Source: DASZTU01 sp035493835 (GTDB lineage: Bacteria; Pseudomonadota; Alphaproteobacteria; Rhizobiales; Devosiaceae). From it: DNA of 27,200 bases. Positions 14,358 to 22,912 of this stretch are shown here, one piece after another (the stretch's first letter is position 1; each line of letters begins with the position of its first letter). The DNA lies in the NCBI GenBank assembly GCA_035493835.1, contig DATJHO010000049.1:1-27200 (forward strand). Reading direction: 5' to 3'. Position numbers and translations under genes: made by a program. The notes under the pieces were generated by a model that was not told the DNA's origin, did no database searches, and was given only the letters and a program-made list of their open reading frames with translations.

Positions 14358-16514
14358 GTGCAGGATCCATTTTACCACAAGCAGAGGCGCGTCAAGAACC
14401 GGCGCAACCGCATGCTCGATGCGGATGCCTGGCTCGACACGACCCTTTACGAGTTCTGGCAATCCATTGGCGCCGGCTACACCCGGTTCCAGGATTTTAT
14501 GGCGCACTTCCACGTCTCGGGGTTCAAGCGCCTGTTCGTGGAGCTGTTCTCGGACATTCTCAGCCTTGGGGCGATTGCCGCCGTGCTGATGGCGGGCTTG
14601 GCCCTGCCGGCGTTCGATGCGACCGCCAACGGGTTCAATCGGGTCGAGGACCTCTCCGTCACCTTCCTCGACAAGTTTGGCCACGAGATCGGCCGCCGCG
14701 GCATCCGCGCCGACGATTCCTATCCGCTCGACAAGCTGCCCGACTATCTTATCAAGGCGACGCTGGCGACCGAGGATAGGCGCTTCTACGACCATTTCGG
14801 CGTCGATGTCTGGGGCACGATGCGCGCCGTCGTCTCCAACGCCCAGGGCGACAGCGTGCAGGGCGGCTCGTCCATCACCCAGCAACTGGCCAAAAATCTC
14901 TTCCTCTCCTCCGAACGCACGATCGACCGCAAGATCAAGGAGGCGTTCCTCGCCGTCTGGCTCGAGAGCCACTACAGCAAGGACGAGATCCTCAAGATGT
15001 ATTACGACCACGTCTATATGGGCGCGGGCAATTTCGGCGTGGCGGCGGCGGCGGAATACTATTTCGGCAAGCCGGTGACCGACATTTCGCTGGCTGAAGC
15101 CGCGATGCTGTCGGGACTCTACAAGGCGCCGAGCAAATACTCGCCCACGGTCGATCTCGCTGCCGCCCGCGGCCGCGCCAACCAGGTGCTGACCAATCTC
15201 GTCGATGCCGGCTTCATGACGGAGGGCCAGGTCACCGCCGCGCGGCGCAACCCGGCGACCCCGATCGACCATACAGCCGATCCAAGCGCGCCGGATTATT
15301 TCCTCGATTACGCCTTCGAACAGGTCAAGCAGCTGGTGGCCGGCAAGACCAACGAGACCAATTTCGTCGTCCGCACAACGCTCGATCCGACGCTGCAGTC
15401 CTATGCCGAGGATGCGGTGAACTCGACCATGCGCGACCTGAGCGAGCGTTACCACGCGACGCAGGCAGCAATGGTTGCCACCACCACCGAAGGCGCCATC
15501 GTCGCCATGATCGGCGGGGTGGATTACGCGAAAAATCAGTTCAACCGTGCAACCGACTCGCTGCGGCAACCCGGCTCCTCGTTCAAGATTTTCGACTACT
15601 CGACTGCCTTCGAAATGCTCGACTACAAGCCGACTACGGTCGTCAGCGATCGCCCCATCTGTATTGACGGCTACTGCCCGCAAAATTTCGAGCGCAGTTT
15701 TAGCGGCAATGTCTCGCTGCAATCGGCCTTCGCCGAATCGATCAATACCGTCGCCGTGGGACTTTCGGTCAAGACCGGCCGGCAGCCGATCGCCGACATG
15801 GCCCACAAGATGGGCATCACCAACGATTTCCCGGTGACCCGATCCCTGCCGCTGGGCGTGGCGGCGGTGGCGCCCATCGACATGGCCTCGGCCTACGCCG
15901 TCGCCGCCGATGATGGACTGAAGACGCCCGCCTACGGCATCACCCGCATCACGACGCTCACCGGGGACGTTATCTATCAACACGACGATAGTGCGCCCAA
16001 GGAGCGGCTGTGGCACGAGCAGACCGTGCTCTACATGCACCAGCTGATGCGCGCGGTCATCACCAGCGGCACCGGGCGCAATGCCAACGTGCCGGGAGTG
16101 CCGGTGGTGGGCAAGACCGGAACGACGAGTTCGTTCCGCGATGCCTGGTTCTGCGGTTATACGGGAAACTACGTGGCCGTCGTCTGGTACGGCAATGACG
16201 ACTACAGCCCGACCAACCACATGCAGGGCGCTCACATGCCGGCCATCACCTGGCAGAAGTTCATGGCCTACGCTCACACCAATATCCAGATCCTGCCGGT
16301 GAGCGGCATCGACTTCAAACCTGCGCCTGTGGTGCAGTCTGCAGCGGCGGGGCCAGCGCAACAGGTCGCCCCCCGCCCACCCGCGCTCCAGCCGGAGGCC
16401 GCGCAAAAGCTCCTCGATATCGCCGACGACCTCCACGCCACCCTTGCCGCCGCCGCTGCGCCGGCGAACCAGCAGGCCTCCATCACCCCAGCCAATGCAC
16501 CGCAAGGTATCTGA
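14358..16514 (+). CDS. Class A penicillin-binding protein (transglycosylase/transpeptidase, PBP1A family)
   Basis: The 718-residue bitopic enzyme polymerises and crosslinks peptidoglycan. It has a cytoplasmic N-terminus, a membrane span at about 66-86, and a GT51 transglycosylase with the catalytic-type E139 (ATEDRRFYDHFG), GGSSITQQLAKNLF (169-182), RKIKEAFLAVWLE (191-203) and KMYYDHVYMG. The transpeptidase has SSFK (S407-K410), SIN (461-463) and KTGTT (586-590). The C-terminal tail is Ala/Pro/Gln-rich. The start is GTG at 14358; an internal ATG at codon 19 is the alternative. Both catalytic domains look intact. It is followed after 3 bases by the DUF1214/DUF1254 pair, suggesting one operon. 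Confidence 0.95.
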   Translation: MQDPFYHKQRRVKNRRNRMLDADAWLDTTLYEFWQSIGAGYTRFQDFMAHFHVSGFKRLFVELFSDILSLGAIAAVLMAGLALPAFDATANGFNRVEDLSVTFLDKFGHEIGRRGIRADDSYPLDKLPDYLIKATLATEDRRFYDHFGVDVWGTMRAVVSNAQGDSVQGGSSITQQLAKNLFLSSERTIDRKIKEAFLAVWLESHYSKDEILKMYYDHVYMGAGNFGVAAAAEYYFGKPVTDISLAEAAMLSGLYKAPSKYSPTVDLAAARGRANQVLTNLVDAGFMTEGQVTAARRNPATPIDHTADPSAPDYFLDYAFEQVKQLVAGKTNETNFVVRTTLDPTLQSYAEDAVNSTMRDLSERYHATQAAMVATTTEGAIVAMIGGVDYAKNQFNRATDSLRQPGSSFKIFDYSTAFEMLDYKPTTVVSDRPICIDGYCPQNFERSFSGNVSLQSAFAESINTVAVGLSVKTGRQPIADMAHKMGITNDFPVTRSLPLGVAAVAPIDMASAYAVAADDGLKTPAYGITRITTLTGDVIYQHDDSAPKERLWHEQTVLYMHQLMRAVITSGTGRNANVPGVPVVGKTGTTSSFRDAWFCGYTGNYVAVVWYGNDDYSPTNHMQGAHMPAITWQKFMAYAHTNIQILPVSGIDFKPAPVVQSAAAGPAQQVAPRPPALQPEAAQKLLDIADDLHATLAAAAAPANQQASITPANAPQGI

Positions 16515-16517
16515 CCC

Positions 16518-17096
16518 TTGCGCTTCCTGTTCCATCTGTTGAGCATGATCGTGGTGGCGCTCGTGGTCGGGTTCGGCCTGAGCTATTACGCCCTCAACGA
16601 CGGCAGGCTCATCGGCGCCGTCCGGGTCGGGCCGTGGTCCGCCTGGCCGGGGTCCGGTTCCTCCTCGCCCGATCCCTACACGCGCGCCTATATCGCGCGA
16701 ACCGGCGCCCTCCAGCTGGGCCAGGGCGAAGGCATCACCTTTACCGCGACCGGCGATAACGAGGGCCGGCCGCTGGACCGCTCCTGCCGCTATCGCATTG
16801 CCGGCACCACCCCGGTCGCCAGCTTCTGGACGCTCCGGGCGACCGACGCCCAGGGCGGCGACATTGCGCGCCCCGACGGCCAGCAGGCGCTCCGCAGCCG
16901 CAATGTGGCGCGCGCCAATGACGGTTCGCTGGTGCTCTATGTCAGCAGGAGCCTGGCCCCCGACAACTGGCTGGAGATCACCGGAAAAGGGCCGTTCGAA
17001 CTGGTGCTGACGCTCTACGATCCCTCCAATCTCTCGGGAGTCGGGGTCGCGGTCCAGAGCCTGCCCGCCATCTTCAGGGAGGCGTGCGGCGCATGA
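16518..17096 (+). CDS. DUF1214 domain protein, membrane-anchored
   Basis: The 192-residue protein has an N-terminal hydrophobic anchor (residues 4-25) followed by a periplasmic beta-rich domain: PYTRAYIARTGALQLGQGEGITFTA, CRYRIAGTTPVASFWTLRATD, then DGSLVLYVSRSLAPDNWLEITGKGPFELVLTLYDPS, the hallmark of DUF1214. It starts at a TTG only 3 bases after the PBP stop; an ATG at codon 9 is possible but would shorten the anchor. Its stop overlaps the next start by ATGA. The function of DUF1214 proteins is unknown. Confidence 0.88.
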   Translation: MRFLFHLLSMIVVALVVGFGLSYYALNDGRLIGAVRVGPWSAWPGSGSSSPDPYTRAYIARTGALQLGQGEGITFTATGDNEGRPLDRSCRYRIAGTTPVASFWTLRATDAQGGDIARPDGQQALRSRNVARANDGSLVLYVSRSLAPDNWLEITGKGPFELVLTLYDPSNLSGVGVAVQSLPAIFREACGA

Positions 17097-17638
17097 GAAC
17101 CCTGCTCTGGCTGCTGTCGGGCGTGCTGCTCGGCATCGTCATCCATATCGGCATGATCCTGGGGCTGCCGGGGCTCGCAACCACGACCGTCTGGTCGCGC
17201 ATCGCCGCCTTGGGGCCGCCGGACAAGGCCATTCTCCTGCCGCAACCCGCTCCCGGCATGCCCAATCCGCTGCAGCTCGATCCCGATCTCACCTATGCGG
17301 TCTGCCGGGTAGACCTCGCCGCCGGCCCGGGCGTCGTCAGTGGCATGCTCCCCGATGCCTATTGGTCGCTCGCGATCTTCAACAAGGCCGGCAGCGTCGT
17401 CTACTCGACCACCAATCGCGACGGCATCGGCCAAAACCTGAACCTCGGCATCTTCAACGCCGACCAGACCCACCTGCTGGCCGAACAGCGGATCGAGGTC
17501 GCCGACGGCCTGCTCATCGTCGAATCGCACGACAACGATGTTTTCGTGGTGGTCCGCCTCGCCCCACCCCACCAGGCCGAACGCCCCCGCTACGAGGCTG
17601 CGCTGAGCAAGATCGCCTGCGGCAATATCAAGAGCTAG
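17093..17638 (+). CDS. DUF1254 domain protein, membrane-anchored
   Basis: The 181-residue protein has an N-terminal membrane segment (TLLWLLSGVLLGIVIHIGMI) and a DUF1254-like body: DPDLTYAVCRVDLAAGPGVVSGMLPDAYWSLAIFNKAG, VVYSTTNRDGIG, and HDNDVFVVVRLA. The ATG at 17093 is chosen over GTG 17084 because of GGGAGG about 10 bases upstream and the ATGA overlap with the DUF1214 gene. DUF1214 and DUF1254 are often fused or adjacent; here they are separate, coupled genes behind a PBP. It converges on the lipoprotein gene 13 bases away. Confidence 0.86.
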   Translation: MRTLLWLLSGVLLGIVIHIGMILGLPGLATTTVWSRIAALGPPDKAILLPQPAPGMPNPLQLDPDLTYAVCRVDLAAGPGVVSGMLPDAYWSLAIFNKAGSVVYSTTNRDGIGQNLNLGIFNADQTHLLAEQRIEVADGLLIVESHDNDVFVVVRLAPPHQAERPRYEAALSKIACGNIKS

Positions 17639-17651
17639 GGTGGCGCCTGGC

Positions 17652-18452
17652 TCAGCTCCCGGCCGGACTCGGCTGGCTATACCGCGACGGAATCACCGGC
17701 CCGTCATACGGCGCCGCGAGGTCCGGCTGAAACTGGGGCGGGGCGCAGAACGCGCCGGTCTCGGCTTGCCGGACCCGCAGCCCGAGCGCGGTGATTTCCT
17801 CGTTGACCGGCTTGGCGGCAGGATCGGGGGTTTCGACGAGCAGATGGTCCAGCGCGTAATTGTAGGAATCGTAGCGATAGCGCAGCGCACGGACGAACCA
17901 GCCAATCTGGTCCTCGTTTTCCGCGATTCGGGCATCCACATTGTCGCTCGAGCCGGTATCAAGGACCGGCATGTTGTTGCGCGCCACCAGCCGCTGGTGG
18001 TCGATCACCCGCACCTCGCAGATGGAGGCGAAGGTATCGGGGATCGTATCGAGATCCGCCCCGACATCGGCAGCCATGGTCGCGTAGCGGACCTCCGAGG
18101 AGCGGTAGGCGGTGCCGTGGAGCCAGTTATAGTAGCGGTCATAGGTCGGCATGATGCCGGTGCCATAGGCCACGCGCGTGCGGTGCAGTTCCGCCGCGAT
18201 ATCCATGAACCAGTCCTTGGTGCGGCCAGAGGTGACGAATCGCCAGATCCGGTTGGCCATCTCCACTTCGGCGTCGCTCTTGTTGAATGTGGAGACCGGC
18301 TCGCTATTGAGCGCCGCCCGCGTCTGGCCAAGGGCGGGCATGACAGAGTCGTGGAAGATATCCGGATCGGCACGACCGAAATCGCCGACCGGGCGGGCGC
18401 AGGCGCCCAGGAGCAGAAGCGCAGCGAGCGCTGCAATACGGGTAACCAGCAT
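17652..18452 (-). CDS. Putative lipoprotein of unknown function
   Basis: The 266-residue protein begins at ATG 18452 with LVTRIAALAALLLLGACARP, a lipoprotein signal peptide with lipobox LLGAC. The mature part is helical (AEVEMANRIWRFVTSGRTKDWFMDIAAELHRTRV, YDRYYNWLHGTAYRSSEVRYATMAADVGADL, VRALRYRYDSYNYALDHLLVETPD) and matches no family I can name; similar-length lipoproteins occur in Hyphomicrobiales. The longer in-frame start at 18530 would bury the signal peptide and overlap the upstream 56-aa gene, so it was rejected. Only 7 bases separate it from that gene, so the two are probably co-transcribed. Confidence 0.85.
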   Translation of the reverse strand: MLVTRIAALAALLLLGACARPVGDFGRADPDIFHDSVMPALGQTRAALNSEPVSTFNKSDAEVEMANRIWRFVTSGRTKDWFMDIAAELHRTRVAYGTGIMPTYDRYYNWLHGTAYRSSEVRYATMAADVGADLDTIPDTFASICEVRVIDHQRLVARNNMPVLDTGSSDNVDARIAENEDQIGWFVRALRYRYDSYNYALDHLLVETPDPAAKPVNEEITALGLRVRQAETGAFCAPPQFQPDLAAPYDGPVIPSRYSQPSPAGS

Positions 18453-18459
18453 CGACCGA

Positions 18460-18630
18460 TCAGCCACGCTTGCGCTTGCGCCGGGCCGGGCTGTTGCCGT
18501 CCCTGAGCACTGGGTTGCCGCTGCGCTCATAGCGGACGCCGGTGAAAAGCAGGATCTGCCCCCTGTCGGTATTTACCGCCTGCGGCCGTGACGGCCGTCG
18601 GCTCCTGTCGAATGGAACGAGTTTGCCCAT
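18460..18630 (-). CDS. Small conserved-type basic protein (56 aa)
   Basis: Begins GKLVPFDRSRRPSRPQ, has a compact core QILLFTGVRYERSGNP and ends in a basic tail SPARRKRKRG. Short proteins with the core LFTGVRYER are familiar from Hyphomicrobiales genomes, without known function. The ATG is at 18630 and the TGA lies 7 bases before the lipoprotein start. It is too short to stand out by length, but the conserved-looking core and tight linkage support it. Confidence 0.75.
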   Translation of the reverse strand: MGKLVPFDRSRRPSRPQAVNTDRGQILLFTGVRYERSGNPVLRDGNSPARRKRKRG

Positions 18631-18725
18631 GCCAGCCCCCTGCCCGGCTGCCGAATGCCGCCGACTGCACTGACGCTATCCCAAGCCAAAAATCCTTGGT
18701 TGTCCCCATTAAGACTTCGTCAAGG

Positions 18726-18740
18726 TTAACAGTCTGCTAA
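18726..18740. promoter_or_regulatory. Candidate CtrA-like binding motif
   Basis: TTAA-N7-CTAA, one mismatch from the CtrA consensus TTAA-N7-TTAA, 63 bases upstream of the DUF2336 start and also upstream of the divergent 56-aa gene. The motif is short and could be chance, although it lies in locally AT-richer DNA. Confidence 0.35.
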
Positions 18741-18803
18741 CGAATTCCCTAAATACTCCTGGTCGTTGCCTCAGCGGCCATTTCGAGTGATTCCAGGTCA
18801 GAC

Positions 18804-19937
18804 ATGCTCGGCTTTCAGCCCTACGAAACATTCCAGCTGCTCGTCGAAACGGGCGGTGCAGACCGCGCCAACACGCTGCTCGTGGCAGCCTGCGACGCCT
18901 ATGTCCGTCGCGGCAAACCGACACGAGCCGAGCTCGCCCAGTTCGAAGCGCTGGCCGGTCGGCTCTTTCCCTCGGCAGCGCCGGCCGCGCGCGCCAAAGC
19001 TGCAGCAACGCTGGGCCGTTCCGAGGATCTGTCCCCGGCCCTCGAGCAGCTGGTGATCGAAAACATCGACGATGAACTGGCCGAATTCCTCGTCGCCGCG
19101 CCGCGCCTTTCCGAGCAGACCCTGCTGCGCATCGTCACCCGCAACGATGCGGCGCTCTCTTCCGCTGTGGCGCGCCGGGGCGACCTCACCAACATCGTCC
19201 TCGCAAAACTCTTCCAGATGAACAGCCGGAAGGTTTATCGGGCGCTCGCCACCAACACGGCGATCGCGCCGCGCGGCGCCTATCTAAGCGCCCTAGCCCG
19301 CTCAGCGCAGATGGATCACCAGGTCGCCTGGTCGCTGGCGGCGCGCGAGGATTTCGACTGCGCCCTGCTGGCGCCGGCCTTCTTTGACCTCAGCGAGACC
19401 GACCGGCTCAAGGTAATCACTGCCTTTGCCTCCCGCAAAACCCCCGAGGCCCCGATTCGGCGCACGCTGGAGCAGCTCTCGGTTGCGACCGACGAACTGA
19501 CCCGCGCGCTGATGAAGCTGTTCTCCGAGAACCGGCGCCCCGAGATCACGACGCTCTTCCACCAAATCACCGGGCTCGACGAAGTCCGTTGCGGCCAGAT
19601 CGCCCACGACGTCAGCGGGGCGGCACTGTTCGTGGTGCTGCGTTCCTTCGGCTGCACCTCCTATGACGGGCTGAAGGTCCTGATCCACGCGACCTCGCAC
19701 GATGCCGATCGCTCGCCTGCACTGGCCCAGTTCGCAAAAATGTTCGAAACCGTCTCCAAGGATGCGATGGCCTACCTGATGAGCTCGTGGCGGGGCGACG
19801 TGAACCTGCTCGATCTCAACAGGCCGGAATACCGTCCCGCCGACAGCCGCCGCGCCGCGCCGGTCCCCGTCTCAAACCCCACGATCGACAAAGCCATCGA
19901 GGCGTTGGCTCGCATCGGCGCACGCCGGGCGGGATAA
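18804..19937 (+). CDS. DUF2336 domain protein
   Basis: The 377-residue cytoplasmic, all-helical protein has HEAT-like repeat units: LFPSAAPAARAKAAATLGRSEDLSPALEQLVIEN, DELAEFLVAAPRLSEQTLLRIVTR, NDAALSSAVARRGDLTNIVLAKLFQ, and VYRALATNTAIAPRGAYLSALARSAQ. These are typical of the alphaproteobacterial DUF2336 family, whose role is unknown to me. It starts at ATG 18804 with AGG 8-10 bases upstream. It is a single-gene unit with a possible CtrA-like site upstream and a palindromic repeat element downstream. Confidence 0.88.
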   Translation: MLGFQPYETFQLLVETGGADRANTLLVAACDAYVRRGKPTRAELAQFEALAGRLFPSAAPAARAKAAATLGRSEDLSPALEQLVIENIDDELAEFLVAAPRLSEQTLLRIVTRNDAALSSAVARRGDLTNIVLAKLFQMNSRKVYRALATNTAIAPRGAYLSALARSAQMDHQVAWSLAAREDFDCALLAPAFFDLSETDRLKVITAFASRKTPEAPIRRTLEQLSVATDELTRALMKLFSENRRPEITTLFHQITGLDEVRCGQIAHDVSGAALFVVLRSFGCTSYDGLKVLIHATSHDADRSPALAQFAKMFETVSKDAMAYLMSSWRGDVNLLDLNRPEYRPADSRRAAPVPVSNPTIDKAIEALARIGARRAG

Positions 19938-19963
19938 GGGACCACCGAATAGGTCGGGGCCGG

Positions 19964-20104
19964 ACCTCGTCCTTCGACAGGCTCAGTATGAGGTCCTGTT
20001 GGGGACCCGAGGAGTTCCTGTCGGCAGGAGAGCCCCTGAGCCGGCGGCCTGCAACCACATGACTCGCGAAGGCCCTCATCGTGAGCTTGTCGAACCACGA
20101 GGGC
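19964..20104. repeat. ~140-bp inverted-repeat (MITE-like) element
   Basis: Left arm 19964-19996 (ACCTCGTCCTTCGACAGGCT, then CAGTATGAGGTCC) faces right arm 20071-20103, whose complement reads CCTCGTGGTTCGACAAGCTC then ACGATGAGG. Elements with CCTTCGACA...CTCA...ATGAGG arms are widespread in alphaproteobacteria. It fills the gap between the DUF2336 gene and the convergent acyl-CoA dehydrogenase gene and may act as a bidirectional terminator. Confidence 0.75.
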
Positions 20105-20120
20105 GACTAACGCACGGCCA

Positions 20121-21752
20121 TCAGATCTTCGCTGCAATCGCCGCAGCGTCGGTACCCTTCGGCAGCGTTCCTGGCGTCCGCCCCCACTCGCCCGCAAGAC
20201 GGGTCAGCACGAACGCATCCGCAACAACGGGCTCGGCGTGTCTAAGCAGCAGGCTCCCCTGCAGTAGCAGCGCCAATGTTTCAACGAAGTGCCGCGCCTC
20301 GCTTTGCGCCACCCCGCCGGCAAAGCGGTCCCTGGCCGCAGCGAGCGCCGCGTCGTAGTGCCGGTTGCTGCCGGTGGCGGTCGCCAACTCCTGGTAGAGA
20401 AGTTCCAGCGCTTCGGGGGTCCGCTCGAGGGTGCGCAGCACATCGAGGCAGATGATGTTGCCCGAGCCCTCCCAGATGGCATTGAGCGGGGCCTCGCGAT
20501 AGAGCAGCGGCATCGGGCTCTCCTCGACAAAGCCGCTTCCGCCCAGGCACTCCATGGCCTCGAGCACGACCGGGCCGCAGCGCTTGTTGGACCAGTATTT
20601 GGCCAGGGCCACCGCGAGCCGGGCGAAGCTGCGCTCGTCCTGCTCGGCGCCACGGTCGAATGCCTCCGCAACCCGCATGCCAATGACGAGCGCCCCCATC
20701 CAGTCCAGCGCCAGGTCTGCCAGCACCGCCGTCATGAGGGGCTGATCGATCAGCAACTTGCCGAACGTTTTTCGCCCGCGCGCCCACCAGCCCGCTTCGG
20801 AAAGCGCGCGGCGCATCAGGCCGGCCGGCGCGAGGGCGGTATCGAGCCGGGTGTGGTGCACCATTTCGAGAATCGTCGCGACACCCCGGCCGGGTTCGCC
20901 CAGCCGCTCGGCCCAGGCGCCGTGATACTCGATTTCGGATGAGGCGTTGGCGCGGTTGCCCAGCTTGTCCTTGAGCCGCATGAGGTGAATGGCGTTGCGT
21001 TCGCCGTCGGGCGCCCAGCGCGGCACCAGAAAGCAGGTCGGCCCTTCCGGCAATTGCGCCAGCGTCAGGAAGGCGTCGCACATGGGCGCCGAGCAGAACC
21101 ATTTGTGGCCATAAAGGCGATAGGCGCTGCCGTCCGGCTCGGCACGCGTCGTATTGGCGCGCAGGTCCGAACCGCCCTGCTTTTCGGTCATGGCCATCCC
21201 GATGGTGAGGCCAGTCTTTTGCGTTGCCGGCAGCGAGCGCTGATCATAGCGCGTCGACAACAAGCCGGATCGCCAGTGCGCCGAGAGCTCGGGCGAGGCC
21301 GCCAGTGCCGGAATGGCGGCATAGGTCATGGTCATCGGGCAACAGACGCCGGGTTCGACCTGCGTCAGCATATAGACCATGGCCGCATGGGCGGCGTGCC
21401 CGCCCGGCTCGTCGGTGGTCCATGGCAGCGCGGCATAGCCGCCGGCGAAGCCGAGCTCCATCAGGGAGTGGTAGGCGGGATGGAACCGCACCTCGTCGAG
21501 CCGCCGCCCGGTGCGGTCGAACGTCACCAGTTCGGGGAGGGAGCGGTTGGCCAACCGGCCGTTCTCCAGCGCTTGCGGGGTTCCGGCGGCAGCCGCAAAA
21601 TTCTTTATGCCCCCGAGATGTGCTGGCGCGGCCCGGCCGATCGCTGCCCGCAACGGCGCGTCATCCGTCCACAACCCCAAGCCGTCACGTGGCTCGGGCT
21701 GGTTGAACACCTCATGCGTCTCAAGGTGAGGCTGTGGGCGAAAGGGTTGCAT
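20121..21752 (-). CDS. aidB: AidB-type acyl-CoA dehydrogenase family protein
   Basis: The 543-residue length equals that of E. coli AidB (541). It begins with the family's N-terminal stretch THEVFNQPEPRDGLGLWTDDAPLR and carries TGLTIGMAMTEKQGGSDLRANTT, the AidB flavin-region signature, then LYGHKWFCSAPMCDAFLTLAQLPEG and VLEAMECLGGSGFVEESPMPLLYREAPLNAIWEGSGNI in the C-terminal dehydrogenase domain. AidB is a flavoprotein that binds DNA and is linked to the alkylation response; whether this copy is damage-induced is unknown, and no Ada box was recognised. The ATG at 21752 has a strong GGAGGAAC site. Confidence 0.92.
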   Translation of the reverse strand: MQPFRPQPHLETHEVFNQPEPRDGLGLWTDDAPLRAAIGRAAPAHLGGIKNFAAAAGTPQALENGRLANRSLPELVTFDRTGRRLDEVRFHPAYHSLMELGFAGGYAALPWTTDEPGGHAAHAAMVYMLTQVEPGVCCPMTMTYAAIPALAASPELSAHWRSGLLSTRYDQRSLPATQKTGLTIGMAMTEKQGGSDLRANTTRAEPDGSAYRLYGHKWFCSAPMCDAFLTLAQLPEGPTCFLVPRWAPDGERNAIHLMRLKDKLGNRANASSEIEYHGAWAERLGEPGRGVATILEMVHHTRLDTALAPAGLMRRALSEAGWWARGRKTFGKLLIDQPLMTAVLADLALDWMGALVIGMRVAEAFDRGAEQDERSFARLAVALAKYWSNKRCGPVVLEAMECLGGSGFVEESPMPLLYREAPLNAIWEGSGNIICLDVLRTLERTPEALELLYQELATATGSNRHYDAALAAARDRFAGGVAQSEARHFVETLALLLQGSLLLRHAEPVVADAFVLTRLAGEWGRTPGTLPKGTDAAAIAAKI

Positions 21753-21892
21753 CTGTTCCTCCCGCCTCCATCAGGCTGCCAGCCAATACTTCATGTCAAG
21801 CACTTGCAGACCGGGCATGCCAACAATGGCCTTGCCTCCGGGCGCCATCGTGGTGATATCGGCGTTGTCCATACCTATTCAGGCCTTACGCC

Positions 21893-22900
21893 GTGCCCCA
21901 GCTGTCCTTCCGCCTTCCCATCGACCGCTACTTGCTGGCGCTGCTCGGGACCGTAGCCCTCGCAGCGATTCTTCCCGCCCGCGGCATCGGCGCCCAGGCA
22001 ATGGACTACGTCACCTATTTTGCCGTGGCGTTGCTGTTCTTCCTTTATGGCGCCCGTATCGCCCCCAAGGCCATCCTGGATGGCATCATGAATTGGCGGC
22101 TGCAGGGCATGGTCTTTCTTTCGACCTTCGCACTGTTCCCGATTCTGGGCCTGATCATCACCTTCGTCTTTCACGCCTGGCTTACGCCAACCCTCGTGCT
22201 CGGGCTGATGTTTGTTTCAGTGCTGCCCTCCACGGTGCAATCCTCGATCGCCTTCACCTCGATCGCCCGCGGCAATGTGCCGGCCGCACTGTGCAGCGCG
22301 TCCTTTTCCAACCTGATCGGCATCGTTGTCACGCCGCTTCTCGTGGCCTGGCTGCTAACCTCCGCCAATGGCGGATTTTCGCTCTCGGCCTTGCGCGACG
22401 TGGCGCTGCAGCTTCTGCTGCCCTTCGTCCTTGGGCAAGTGGTAAGGCCGCTGATCGGCAAGTGGCTCGGCCAGCACAAGAAAATCACCTCTTTCGTCGA
22501 TCGCGGTTCGATCATCCTCATCGTCTATGGCGCCTTCAGCGAAGGCATGGTTGCGGGGATCTGGCAACAACTCAGCCTGCAGAGCCTCGCCCTGGTCTTC
22601 GCGCTCGATATCCTGCTGCTGGCGCTGGCGCTGATCATCACCACGTTCCTCAGCCGCCGGCTCGGATTCTCAAAGGCAGACGAGATCACCATCGTCTTCT
22701 GCGGTTCGAAAAAGAGCATGGCCTCTGGCATTCCGATGGCCAACATCCTCTTTGCTGGCCATCCGATCGGCCTCATCGTGCTGCCGCTGATGCTGTTTCA
22801 TCAGATCCAGCTGATGGCCTGCGCCACCATCGCCCGCCGCTATGCAGAACGGCCCAAAGAAGAGGTGGAAGTGCCGGTATCGGCAAGCGCGCGGGCCTGA
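21893..22900 (+). CDS. Bile acid:sodium symporter family transporter (YfeH-like)
   Basis: The 335-residue membrane protein has about 9-10 hydrophobic segments. It opens PQLSFRLPIDRYLLALLGTVALAAILPARG and has FAVALLFFLYGARIAPKAI, SVLPSTVQSSIAFTSIARGNVPAALCSASFSN, GQVVRPLIGKWLGQHKKI and FCGSKKSMASGIPMANILF, the SBF-like/YfeH pattern. The substrate is not predictable. The start is GTG at 21893. It is divergent from the AidB-like gene (140 bases, no clear promoter seen) and converges on the DUF1491 gene 12 bases away. Confidence 0.92.
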   Translation: MPQLSFRLPIDRYLLALLGTVALAAILPARGIGAQAMDYVTYFAVALLFFLYGARIAPKAILDGIMNWRLQGMVFLSTFALFPILGLIITFVFHAWLTPTLVLGLMFVSVLPSTVQSSIAFTSIARGNVPAALCSASFSNLIGIVVTPLLVAWLLTSANGGFSLSALRDVALQLLLPFVLGQVVRPLIGKWLGQHKKITSFVDRGSIILIVYGAFSEGMVAGIWQQLSLQSLALVFALDILLLALALIITTFLSRRLGFSKADEITIVFCGSKKSMASGIPMANILFAGHPIGLIVLPLMLFHQIQLMACATIARRYAERPKEEVEVPVSASARA

Positions 22901-22912
22901 TTCCGACGGAGA

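Noticed and set aside
14352..16535. 727-codon minus-strand ORF opposite the PBP gene
   Set aside because: High-GC shadow of a gene with all PBP catalytic motifs; its sequence is His/Arg/Gly-rich and unlike any protein family.
17652..18530. Longer start for the lipoprotein gene at 18530
   Set aside because: It would place 26 residues before a clear lipoprotein signal peptide and overlap the 56-aa gene.
21753..21892. Ada-type alkylation-response operator upstream of the AidB-like gene
   Set aside because: No sequence resembling a known Ada box could be recognised in the 140-base divergent region.
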